7,093 nucleotides of DNA from Pseudomonadota bacterium (GTDB lineage: Bacteria; Pseudomonadota; Alphaproteobacteria; Rhizobiales; Rhizobiaceae): positions 1-7,093 of the forward strand of contig JAEYXI010000285.1 of assembly GCA_023428515.1 (NCBI GenBank). The letters are read 5' to 3'. The position numbers and the translations under genes were made by a program. Shown here piece after piece: positions 1-5,259 of the stretch. Numbering within the stretch: the first letter of the stretch is position 1; every line of letters starts with the position of its first letter. Below the pieces are notes generated by a model. The model ran no database searches. It was not told the DNA's origin and saw only the letters and a program-made list of their open reading frames with translations.

Positions 1-191
1 GCCTCGGCCTTTTCCTCGGCTTTCGGCGGCTCAACTAGCTCGACGTCGACCGCCTGTTCTTCTTCCGGCTGCGGCAGCGGGAAAGTCGGCAGCCCGAAGA
101 TGACGAGCAGGGCGACGACCAGGTGCACGGCGACCGAAGCAGGCAAACCGAGCCCGAATTTCCGCTGCCGCTCCTGCGTGTCATGCTTCAT
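1..191 (-). CDS. TonB/TolA-like membrane-anchored protein, N-terminal part (cut by the window edge)
   Basis: Only the first 63 codons are present; the rest lies left of the window. The protein has a short basic N-terminus (MKHDTQERQRKFG), one hydrophobic segment at about residues 17-35 (SVAVHLVVALLVIFGLP), then a proline- and acid-rich stretch (PLPQPEEEQAVDVELVEPPK, continuing with more E, K and A). This layout of one inner-membrane anchor plus a stiff Pro/Glu/Lys linker into the periplasm is typical of TonB and TolA proteins and of rhizobial proteins with similar anchors ending in other domains. The C-terminal domain that would decide is missing. The ATG at 189-191 is the only sensible start: an in-frame stop lies 12 codons upstream (TGA at 225-227). 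No good Shine-Dalgarno sequence is seen. The 119-base gap upstream of it (192-310) holds only a small inverted repeat, CGGC-N8-GCCG at 285-300. Confidence 0.55.
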   Translation of the reverse strand, partial: MKHDTQERQRKFGLGLPASVAVHLVVALLVIFGLPTFPLPQPEEEQAVDVELVEPPKAEEKAE

Positions 192-310
192 CGTGGACCG
201 ATGTGGAATGAAATACGGGCAGCTTCAAGATTCGATGCCGCAAATCTCCGTGTCCGCCTTGCGCTGCATCGAAATGAGCATCGGCGGCGATATATTGCCG
301 TGCCTCCCGT

Positions 311-799
311 TCAGGGCGGGTCCATTGCGATGACATTGCCCGCTTGCGTGACCGTGCAGTGAACGGTGCTACCCGGCGTGTTCAAGGTCAGCACCCAGTC
401 TTCGCCCGATCGCCTGAAGCTTCTCACCGTGCTCGCGCCGGTCTCTTCCTCGTCATAGGCATCGGCCGCATTCATGCAGGCATCCGTCGCCGCCTTCGAG
501 GGCTCGCGAGACGAGGCGGCGTCGCTCTCCTCGATCGCCTTCATGCCGCAGTCGCCGTCCGGCAGCATGTCGATCGTCTTGTAGCGCCCCTGCGACACAT
601 GCACCTTCGCGCACACGCCGGTCTTTTCGTTCCACCATGTGTTGTTGCCGCCGACATCGACATAGCCGCGCGCCTGCATCTGCGTCTCCGCGCCGGGCGC
701 CCGCGCGCCGAGAAGGTCGACGATGTCGTCCGGCGTATCGGCGAACGCTGGCAAGGCAACCAGCGCAAAAGCTGTCGCAACAATCGGCTTCCACATCAT
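311..799 (-). CDS. small secreted four-cysteine protein of unknown function
   Basis: 162 residues. Residues 1-20 form a clear Sec signal peptide: MMWKP, a hydrophobic core, then PAFA with likely cleavage before D21. The mature protein is about 142 residues and has four cysteines (C63, C84, C108, C148), consistent with two disulfides in the periplasm. The first half (DIVDLLGARAPGAETQMQARGY, then TWWNEKTGVC and QGRYKTID) resembles a motif I recall from small secreted bacterial proteins: a 'LxGARAxxAExxLxxRGY' helix, then 'WWN...C' and 'GRY'. The second half looks like a separate small sandwich-like repeat ending VHCTVTQAGNVIAMDPP. I do not know a function. The start could be either of two adjacent ATGs (797-799 or 794-796); a weak GAGAG lies 6-9 bases upstream. 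It is upstream of and co-oriented with the TonB-like gene, 119 bases away, so co-transcription is possible but not shown. Confidence 0.75.
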   Translation of the reverse strand: MMWKPIVATAFALVALPAFADTPDDIVDLLGARAPGAETQMQARGYVDVGGNNTWWNEKTGVCAKVHVSQGRYKTIDMLPDGDCGMKAIEESDAASSREPSKAATDACMNAADAYDEEETGASTVRSFRRSGEDWVLTLNTPGSTVHCTVTQAGNVIAMDPP

Positions 800-900
800 T
801 GTCGTCTCTCGGATGCGCTGTCGGATGACGCCTTTTAGCGGTCAAACGCCACGACATCCAGCAGAAGCGATCATAAGCGCTGCGCCGGTCGGCATGCCAG

Positions 901-1035
901 TCAACGCCGTGCCAGATAGCCGCCGACTGCTGCGCCGATCGCGATGCCGACGGCCACGCCCACCGCGAGATTGTCGAAGACCGCGATGCCCACCAGGGCG
1001 CCGACGCCTATGCCGACTGCCATTCCCAAAGCCAT
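901..1035 (-). CDS. 44-residue glycine-zipper membrane peptide
   Basis: A tiny gene, starting ATG at 1033-1035 and ending TGA at 901-903. The product runs MALGMAVGIGVGALVGIAVF, then DNLAVGVAVGIAIGAAVGGY, then LARR. It is almost entirely small and hydrophobic residues with Gly every two to four positions, in two halves joined by a polar DN turn and closed by two arginines. That suggests a two-helix glycine-zipper hairpin in the membrane with the ARR end in the cytoplasm. Its ATG shares one base with the TGA of the upstream PRC-barrel gene (TGATG). It has no Shine-Dalgarno of its own at a useful distance (AAGGA lies about 21 bases upstream), so translation is probably coupled to that gene. Such peptides are common and mostly unnamed; the exact role is unknown. 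The 101 bases from here to the secreted-protein gene contain only short palindromes such as GGCATGCC at 891-898. Confidence 0.72.
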   Translation of the reverse strand: MALGMAVGIGVGALVGIAVFDNLAVGVAVGIAIGAAVGGYLARR

Positions 1036-1331
1036 CAGTGATGATGTTCGGGCATTTCCTTCAGCGCGTCCTTCGTCCACGGCGTCACGGCGTGGACGTC
1101 GCCGTCCTCGTCGCGCATGAAGTCAAGCTCGCTCGCCGACACCGCGACCGGCTTGGCGCCGATGCCGAGAAAGCCGCCGACGTCGACGATCACCTGGCCC
1201 TCGGAACCGGTGCCGTGCATGTGGGAAACGGTGCCGACCTTGTGGTCGTCGGCGCCGTAGACGGTGGCTCCTTCGATGACGGAGGGGATCAGCTCGCTGC
1301 TGTTCAGGCGTACATGCTTGCTATGGTCCAT
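1035..1331 (-). CDS. PRC-barrel domain protein
   Basis: 98 residues. Start ATG at 1329-1331 is supported by AGAGGAG about nine bases upstream; the same frame is open much further upstream, but that reading lies inside the SDR gene and has no ribosome site. The protein fits one PRC-barrel: residues 13-33 (ELIPSVIEGATVYGADDHKVG) and VSHMHGTGSEGQVIVDVGG form the first strands, followed by GFLGIGAKPVAVSASELDF and a short C-terminal helix. PRC-barrels are small beta barrels used for protein or RNA contact (photosynthetic reaction centre H subunit, RimM). Stand-alone copies of this size are common in rhizobia, often among general-stress genes. There is no signal peptide. The tail ends in three histidines (MPEHHH), which might bind metal. 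It is translationally coupled to the downstream glycine-zipper peptide, suggesting a membrane-linked partner. Its own promoter candidate is at 1361-1386. Confidence 0.85.
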   Translation of the reverse strand: MDHSKHVRLNSSELIPSVIEGATVYGADDHKVGTVSHMHGTGSEGQVIVDVGGFLGIGAKPVAVSASELDFMRDEDGDVHAVTPWTKDALKEMPEHHH

Positions 1332-1360
1332 GGTTCGGGTCTCCTCTGGTCTGTTTGGAT

Positions 1361-1386
1361 AACCGCCAGGGGGAGCGGACAGTTCC
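1361..1386 (-). promoter_or_regulatory. candidate EcfG-type general stress promoter for the PRC-barrel gene
   Basis: Read on the minus strand, GGAAC (1386-1382) is followed after 17 bases by GGTT (1364-1361). The alphaproteobacterial general-stress sigma factor EcfG recognises GGAAC-N16/17-CGTT, so the -35 is perfect and the -10 matches three of four bases. A start of transcription near 1354 would leave a leader of about 23 bases carrying the AGAGGAG ribosome site before the ATG at 1331, which is a sensible arrangement. It would drive the PRC-barrel and glycine-zipper pair apart from the SDR gene. The match is short, so chance is possible. Confidence 0.45.
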
Positions 1387-1459
1387 GGCCAGCCGAAAAA
1401 GGGTGGTGGGGCGGACTTCTCCCGCTTCCCGCCGCTCCGTACTTCGTCATCCATCGCGG

Positions 1460-2335
1460 CTAGACGATGCCGCCATTCGCAAAAACCGTCTGGCCGCTGA
1501 CCCACCATCCCCGTTCGCTGCAGAGCGCGGAGGTCACGTCGGCGATGTCTTCGGGCTCGGCGAGGCGGCCATGCGGCGTCCGCTGCACGAATCCGGCGAT
1601 CTGCTCCGGCGTCTTGCCGTCGGTGAACAGGGTCGTGTTCACCAGGCCCGGCGCGATCGCGTTGACCGAGATGTTGCGGCCGGCGAGTTCCTTGGCGAGG
1701 ATGTTGGCGAACAGCTCCTGCGCCGCCTTGCTCGCCGCGTAAGGGCCATAAGTCGGCGAACGCAGGATGGTGATGCTCGACGACGTGCTGATGATGCGTC
1801 CTCCGTCTCGCACGCGCCGTGCCGCCTCCCGGAACACATTGAAGCCGCCCTTGACGTTGACCTCGAACATGCGGTCGAAATCCGCGTCCGCCATCTCCCC
1901 GAACGCCCCGAGGCGCATGATGCCAGCATTGCTGACGACGACGTCGACGCCGCCGAAGGCGCGCTCGGTGGCGTCGAACAGCCTTGTTACGTCCGCCGGA
2001 TCGCTGATGTCCGCCTGTACCCATATCGCTTCGCCGCCTGCAGCCTTGATCTCGTCGGCAACGCCTGCCGCGAGATCGCGGTTCACCACGCAGTTGACGG
2101 TTACCTTGTAGCCGTCGGCGGCGAGCCGGCGCGCCGTCGCCGCGCCGATGCCGCGTGACGAGCCCGTCACGATGGCGACCTTGCCTTGCGCGGTTCGGGT
2201 CACGCCCTGGCCGGCGGCGCCGGCGGCCGTCGCCATCAGGGCGGGAACGGTTGCCGCGGCGGCCAGCACATTGCGCCGGGAAACCGTCGATTGCGCATAT
2301 GTCCACGGTCCGGTCGTTTCCGGGTTGGAAGTCAT
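1460..2335 (-). CDS. short-chain dehydrogenase/reductase with a twin-arginine signal
   Basis: 291 residues; ATG at 2333-2335 with GGAAAGGA eight bases upstream. Residues 15-45 carry a Tat signal: STVSRRNVLAAAA followed by a long alanine-rich core, so the enzyme is probably exported folded, with cofactor. The rest is a complete classical SDR: TGSSRGIG (57-64) for nucleotide binding, D109, SNAG (135-138), and the catalytic tetrad N160, S186, Y199, K203 (YAASK), then the NAIAPG loop at 225-230. R61 in the glycine motif and the absence of an acidic residue after strand 2 (VTVN, 78-81) favour NADP(H). The substrate cannot be told from sequence; such enzymes reduce carbonyls or oxidise alcohols and are often labelled 3-oxoacyl reductase or glucose dehydrogenase by similarity. 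It diverges from a LysR-type gene 129 bases away, the usual layout for a regulator and its target. Without the leader it would be a normal ~250-residue SDR. Confidence 0.93.
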   Translation of the reverse strand: MTSNPETTGPWTYAQSTVSRRNVLAAAATVPALMATAAGAAGQGVTRTAQGKVAIVTGSSRGIGAATARRLAADGYKVTVNCVVNRDLAAGVADEIKAAGGEAIWVQADISDPADVTRLFDATERAFGGVDVVVSNAGIMRLGAFGEMADADFDRMFEVNVKGGFNVFREAARRVRDGGRIISTSSSITILRSPTYGPYAASKAAQELFANILAKELAGRNISVNAIAPGLVNTTLFTDGKTPEQIAGFVQRTPHGRLAEPEDIADVTSALCSERGWWVSGQTVFANGGIV

Positions 2336-2379
2336 CGTTGTGGTCCTTTCCAGTTGAGGCGGCCGATTAGGCCCCGCGG

Positions 2380-2397
2380 TTCATCTGTCCAGACGAA
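2380..2397. promoter_or_regulatory. candidate LysR-type operator in the divergent gap
   Basis: An imperfect 18-base palindrome, TTCATCTG-TC-CAGACGAA, in which seven of eight positions per arm are complementary. It lies between the divergent SDR and LysR genes, about 45 bases from the SDR start codon and 67 from the LysR start codon. LysR-type regulators bind interrupted dyads containing T-N11-A; this site contains T-N11-A pairs (2381/2393 and 2384/2396), although the dyad is centred between bases. The sequence TGTCCA occurs within it (2386-2391) and again at 2408-2413, about two helix turns away, possibly a second half-site. A shorter dyad GGCC-N5-GGCC lies at 2361-2373. Confidence 0.35.
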
Positions 2398-2406
2398 GAC
2401 TAAGTG

Positions 2407-2434
2407 TTGTCCATTGATGAGTTAAATGCATAAT
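2407..2434 (+). promoter_or_regulatory. candidate sigma-70 promoter for the LysR-type gene
   Basis: TTGTCC (2407-2412) and CATAAT (2429-2434) are separated by 16 bases, matching four and five of six consensus positions. Transcription would begin near 2441, just upstream of the chosen LysR start at 2465. The -10 box overlaps the alternative upstream ATG at 2426, which argues against that start. Confidence 0.4.
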
Positions 2435-2464
2435 TGTCAGGAGGATCATGATCAGGAATCATCC

Positions 2465-3376
2465 ATGGATTTCGACACGCGGCTTCTGAACGGCATCGGC
2501 GTGGTCTCGGCCGTTGTCGAAGGCGGCAGCTTCGTGCGCGCCGGTGAATCGCTCGGCCTCACCCAATCGGCGATCAGCCGCGCCATTGCGCGGCTGGAGG
2601 AGCGCGTCGGCATCCGCATCTTCCACCGCAATGCGCGCTCGGTGCGCCTGACCGACGAGGGCCGGCGTTTCTACGAGCTGGTGCTGCCGCACATGAAGGG
2701 GATCGAGCAAGCCGCGATACGAGCGGCCGGCGCGGCGGCCGAGGTGCGGGGCCGTTTGCGCGTGAATGTGGACGGCGCTTTCGGACATCATGTCCTGGCC
2801 CCCAGGATCGCCGCATTTCTCGATCGCTTTCCCGAGGTTTCGGTGGAGATCAGCGTGCAGGACGGCGTCGGTGATCTGGTCGCCGACGGCTTCGACCTCG
2901 GCATTCATTTCGGCCCGCCGGAAACGTCGTCGCTCGCCTGCACCCTGCTTGCGCGGACCCGCGTCCTCACCTGCGCTTCGCCTGGCTACCTCGCCCGCTT
3001 CGGCGAGCCGGCCTCTCCCAAGGACATCGAACGCCACCAATGCATATTGATACGCGATCCGTTGACATCCCGCGCCTACGACTGGGAGTTTACCAGGCGT
3101 CGGCGGAAGGTGCCGGTGAAGGCGCAGGGCCGCCTGATGGTCAGCGACACAGGGAGCCTGCTTGGAGCCTGCCTGGGCGGGCAGGGGATCGCGCAGCTCC
3201 TGGAAGTCTACAGCCGCCCCCTCATCGCCCAGGGCAAGCTCGTACAGTTACTGCCCGATTGGGCGGACGAGACGTTTCCGCTGCATGTCTACCACCACTC
3301 CCCGAGCATGATCTCGGCGAAGGTCCAGGCCTTCCTGGATTTTGTCACTGAGATCGTCTCGGCGAGCGAGATATAG
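2465..3376 (+). CDS. LysR-type transcriptional regulator
   Basis: 303 residues, the usual length of the family. The N-terminal winged helix-turn-helix spans about residues 5-63: the recognition region reads SFVRAGESLGLTQSAISRAI, followed by ARLEERVGIRIFHRNARSVR and LTDEGRRFY. A linker helix leads to the two-lobed effector-binding domain from about residue 88 (RGRLRVNVDGAFGHHVLAPR) to the end. I chose ATG 2465 because MDFDTRLLNG is where family members normally begin and AGGA (2454-2457) lies seven bases upstream. An in-frame ATG at 2426 would add 13 atypical residues. An AGGAGG at 2439-2444 is badly placed for either start. It probably controls the divergent SDR gene and perhaps itself, with an effector related to the SDR substrate; this is inferred from arrangement. 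The following cyclase gene begins 108 bases downstream on the same strand and has its own leader. Confidence 0.94.
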   Translation: MDFDTRLLNGIGVVSAVVEGGSFVRAGESLGLTQSAISRAIARLEERVGIRIFHRNARSVRLTDEGRRFYELVLPHMKGIEQAAIRAAGAAAEVRGRLRVNVDGAFGHHVLAPRIAAFLDRFPEVSVEISVQDGVGDLVADGFDLGIHFGPPETSSLACTLLARTRVLTCASPGYLARFGEPASPKDIERHQCILIRDPLTSRAYDWEFTRRRRKVPVKAQGRLMVSDTGSLLGACLGGQGIAQLLEVYSRPLIAQGKLVQLLPDWADETFPLHVYHHSPSMISAKVQAFLDFVTEIVSASEI

Positions 3377-3410
3377 GCTGTCGGCTGATCGTACTCCCCA
3401 ATCGGTCCAA

Positions 3411-3439
3411 TTGTTGAGCGCTCATCTCTGCGCTAGTCT
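3411..3439 (+). promoter_or_regulatory. weak promoter candidate with a 10-base palindrome ahead of the cyclase gene
   Basis: TTGTTG (3411-3416) and TAGTCT (3434-3439) are 17 bases apart, each matching only three of six consensus bases. Between them sits a perfect palindrome, TGAGCGCTCA (3415-3424), overlapping the -35 edge, where a repressor could block transcription. A start of transcription near 3446 would place the hairpin at 3449 at the very 5' end of the mRNA. Confidence 0.25.
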
Positions 3440-3448
3440 CGGCCAGAT

Positions 3449-3480
3449 TTGCGCGCTACCCTCGCGCAACGGGGGAGGGT
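3449..3480 (+). promoter_or_regulatory. leader hairpin with possible pseudoknot over the cyclase ribosome binding site
   Basis: TTGCGCG (3449-3455) and CGCGCAA (3463-3469) form a perfect seven-pair stem with a seven-base loop CTACCCT. The loop bases ACCCT (3458-3462) are complementary to AGGGT (3476-3480), which overlaps the purine-rich ribosome site GGGGGAGGG (3471-3479) of the cyclase. Together they could make an H-type pseudoknot: stems of seven and five pairs, a two-base first loop and a six-base last loop. Pairing would hide the ribosome site, and the gene uses a TTG start, so translation may be deliberately low or conditional. The structure is a reading of complementarity only. Confidence 0.4.
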
Positions 3481-3484
3481 GGTT

Positions 3485-5098
3485 TTGACGAGCACGCAAT
3501 CCACTGCCGAGGGAAGTCGTCAGCCGGGCGGCCGCCGGATCTGGCTGGCTGCGGCCATCGTCATCTTCCTGCTGGCGGCGCTGCCTGTCGCCGTCATGCT
3601 CGACCTCAGGGATTTCACGCACCAGCTGTCGGAGCGCCAGGCGAACGACATCAGCAAGATCATCACCGACATCAGGACATTCTACGCCAACGACGTGGTC
3701 GGGCGCATCCTCCAGGCGGATCCGCATACGAAGATCACCGCGACCGACAATTACCGCGATGTCGCCGGCGCGATCCCCATTCCCGCGACATTCTCGCTGG
3801 AGATCGGGCGTCTCACCAGCTCGCGCGACAATACCGTGCGCTATGACTTCGTCTCCGACTATCCGTTCGCCGGGCGCCCTCCGCACAAGCTCGACGACTT
3901 CCAGCGAAACGCGCTGGCGACATTCCGCGCCGATCCGAACGTCCAGACGCTGGAGACGACGGAAGGCGGATGGAGCCCGACGGTGCGGCTGGCTTCGCCG
4001 ATCCGCATGACCGCGCCATGTGTCGCGTGCCACAACAAACATCCCGACAGCCCCAAGAAGGACTGGAAGGTCGGCGATGTCAGGGGCATCCAGGCCGTGT
4101 CCGTCTCGCAGCCCCTGTCCCAGGGCTCTATCGGCTTCCACTATCTCTTTGCGTATTTCGCGGTGGCGATAGCAACCGGTGTCGCATTCATCATCATGCA
4201 ATGGCGTCAGTCCAGGGAACTCGCGCTGGTCAACGGGGAATTGAAGGAAGCCAACAATTTCCTCGCGACGGTCTCGTTCAAGATCGCGAAATATCTCTCG
4301 CCCGAAATCTACAAGAGCGTGTTCAGCGGCGAGCGCGACGTGAAGGTGACCGCCGAGCGCAAGAAGCTCACTATCTTCTTCTCCGACATCGTCGACTTCA
4401 CCGCGACCACCGAGCGCATGCAGCCCGAGGAGCTGACCGCCCACCTCAACGAATACCTGACCGAGATGTCGCATATCGCGATCGCCCACGGCGCCACGGT
4501 GGACAAGTTCATCGGCGATGCCATCCTGGCATTCTTCGGCGATCCTCAAACGCTGGGGCCGCGCGAAGACGCGCGTGCATGCCTGCGCATGGCGTTGGCG
4601 ATGCAGAAGCGGCTGGAATACCTGCAGGTCAAGTGGCGCGAGCAGGGCATCGAACATCCGTTCCGCGTCCGGATGGGCATAAACACCGGCTACTGCAATG
4701 TCGGCAATTTCGGCAGCGAAGACCGCATGGACTACACGATCATCGGCGCCGAGGCCAATCTCGCAGCCCGGCTGCAGAGCATCGCGCCGGCCGGCGGCAT
4801 CATGCTGAGCTACGAGACCTACGCCCATGTCAGGGACATGGTCGACGCCGAGGCAGGCGAGCAGATCAGCATGAAGGGGATCAGCAGGCCGATCGTGCCC
4901 TATCTGGTGCGCGGTGTCAGGAAACAGCTCGCAGAGGATACGGTGATCACGGAAACGGACGACGGCCTGTCGCTGACGCTGGACACGGCCGACCTTGATC
5001 CCGCCAAGGCTGCGCGTGTGCGCGACAAGCTTCAGTCGGCGCTGGCGCGGCTCGAGGCGAAGCTCGCCGTGGCCGCCCCGAAGGAGTCTGGCGCTTAG
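3485..5098 (+). CDS. membrane adenylyl cyclase (class III) with a periplasmic c-type heme sensor domain
   Basis: 537 residues from TTG 3485, chosen because GGAGG (3474-3478) lies six bases upstream; in-frame TTG 3449 and GTG 3479 lack a usable ribosome site. Order: membrane helix about 19-39; periplasmic domain about 40-217 of the Tll0287-like/DUF3365 type with CVACH (179-183) and then NKHPDSPKKDWKVGDVRG, a covalent heme c site; second membrane helix about 218-238; linker helix about 240-280; cyclase domain about 290-480. Catalytic residues are intact: metal Asp D301 (FSDIVDF) and D345, adenine-contacting K341 (VDKFIGD) and T418 (DYTIIG), and N425 and R429 (NLAARL). Lys/Thr fits class IIIb adenylyl cyclases, so the product should be cAMP, with ligand or redox change at the heme as the likely input. 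The Asp that usually follows 'IG' in GDAVN is Ala here (GAEAN). No second cysteine is available as heme ligand, unlike Tll0287. It needs the cytochrome c maturation system. Confidence 0.94.
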   Translation: MTSTQSTAEGSRQPGGRRIWLAAAIVIFLLAALPVAVMLDLRDFTHQLSERQANDISKIITDIRTFYANDVVGRILQADPHTKITATDNYRDVAGAIPIPATFSLEIGRLTSSRDNTVRYDFVSDYPFAGRPPHKLDDFQRNALATFRADPNVQTLETTEGGWSPTVRLASPIRMTAPCVACHNKHPDSPKKDWKVGDVRGIQAVSVSQPLSQGSIGFHYLFAYFAVAIATGVAFIIMQWRQSRELALVNGELKEANNFLATVSFKIAKYLSPEIYKSVFSGERDVKVTAERKKLTIFFSDIVDFTATTERMQPEELTAHLNEYLTEMSHIAIAHGATVDKFIGDAILAFFGDPQTLGPREDARACLRMALAMQKRLEYLQVKWREQGIEHPFRVRMGINTGYCNVGNFGSEDRMDYTIIGAEANLAARLQSIAPAGGIMLSYETYAHVRDMVDAEAGEQISMKGISRPIVPYLVRGVRKQLAEDTVITETDDGLSLTLDTADLDPAKAARVRDKLQSALARLEAKLAVAAPKESGA

Positions 5099-5099
5099 C

Positions 5100-5141
5100 G
5101 CAATTCAAGGGAAAGTGGGCCGGTATTCCCTTGGGAATTGC
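5100..5141. repeat. strong interrupted inverted repeat between the cyclase and sodC
   Basis: GCAATTC and AAGGGAA (5100-5113) pair with TTCCCTT and GAATTGC (5126-5132 and 5135-5141). This gives 14 pairs with a two-base GG bulge (5133-5134) and a 12-base loop. It begins one base after the cyclase stop codon. No run of T follows on either strand, so it is not a standard intrinsic terminator; it could still end or stabilise the cyclase mRNA, or be an operator for sodC. Confidence 0.5.
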
Positions 5142-5259
5142 AGAACTGCTCCACCGGCGAGGCCGGATTGGCAACTGGACGCGCCTGTGTTGATATTCCC
5201 GCAACGCGTTCCACCTTCTCCAGATGATTGAAATGCAAGGTTCAGGGAAAGCAGTTCCG

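Noticed and set aside
344..838. Plus-strand frame opposite the secreted four-cysteine gene
   Set aside because: Its product is Arg/Ala/His-rich with no signal or domain, whereas the minus-strand reading has a clean signal peptide and paired cysteines.
723..1463. 246-codon plus-strand frame across the glycine-zipper and PRC genes
   Set aside because: Low-complexity Arg/Pro/Val text, no ribosome site, and antisense to two better supported genes.
1035..2306. Long minus-strand frame that would fuse about 325 extra residues to the PRC-barrel protein
   Set aside because: The extra part overlaps the SDR gene in another frame, is Arg/Gly-rich nonsense, and a good ribosome site precedes the internal ATG at 1331.
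2444..2453. GATCATGATC as a replication or methylation landmark
   Set aside because: A single 10-base palindrome is too little; there is no cluster of similar sites, and it is better kept as a possible local control site.
2426..2464. Upstream ATG for the LysR gene
   Set aside because: It overlaps the likely -10 box, adds 13 residues absent from the family, and lacks a ribosome site at a proper distance.
2459..3040. Minus-strand frame opposite the LysR gene
   Set aside because: Antisense shadow of a gene with an obvious helix-turn-helix; no domain in its own translation.
3422..4828. 468-codon open frame on the minus strand across the cyclase gene
   Set aside because: It is antisense to a gene with intact catalytic and heme motifs, its translation is rich in Arg, Asp, His and Val with no recognisable domain, and long antisense frames are normal in high-GC DNA.
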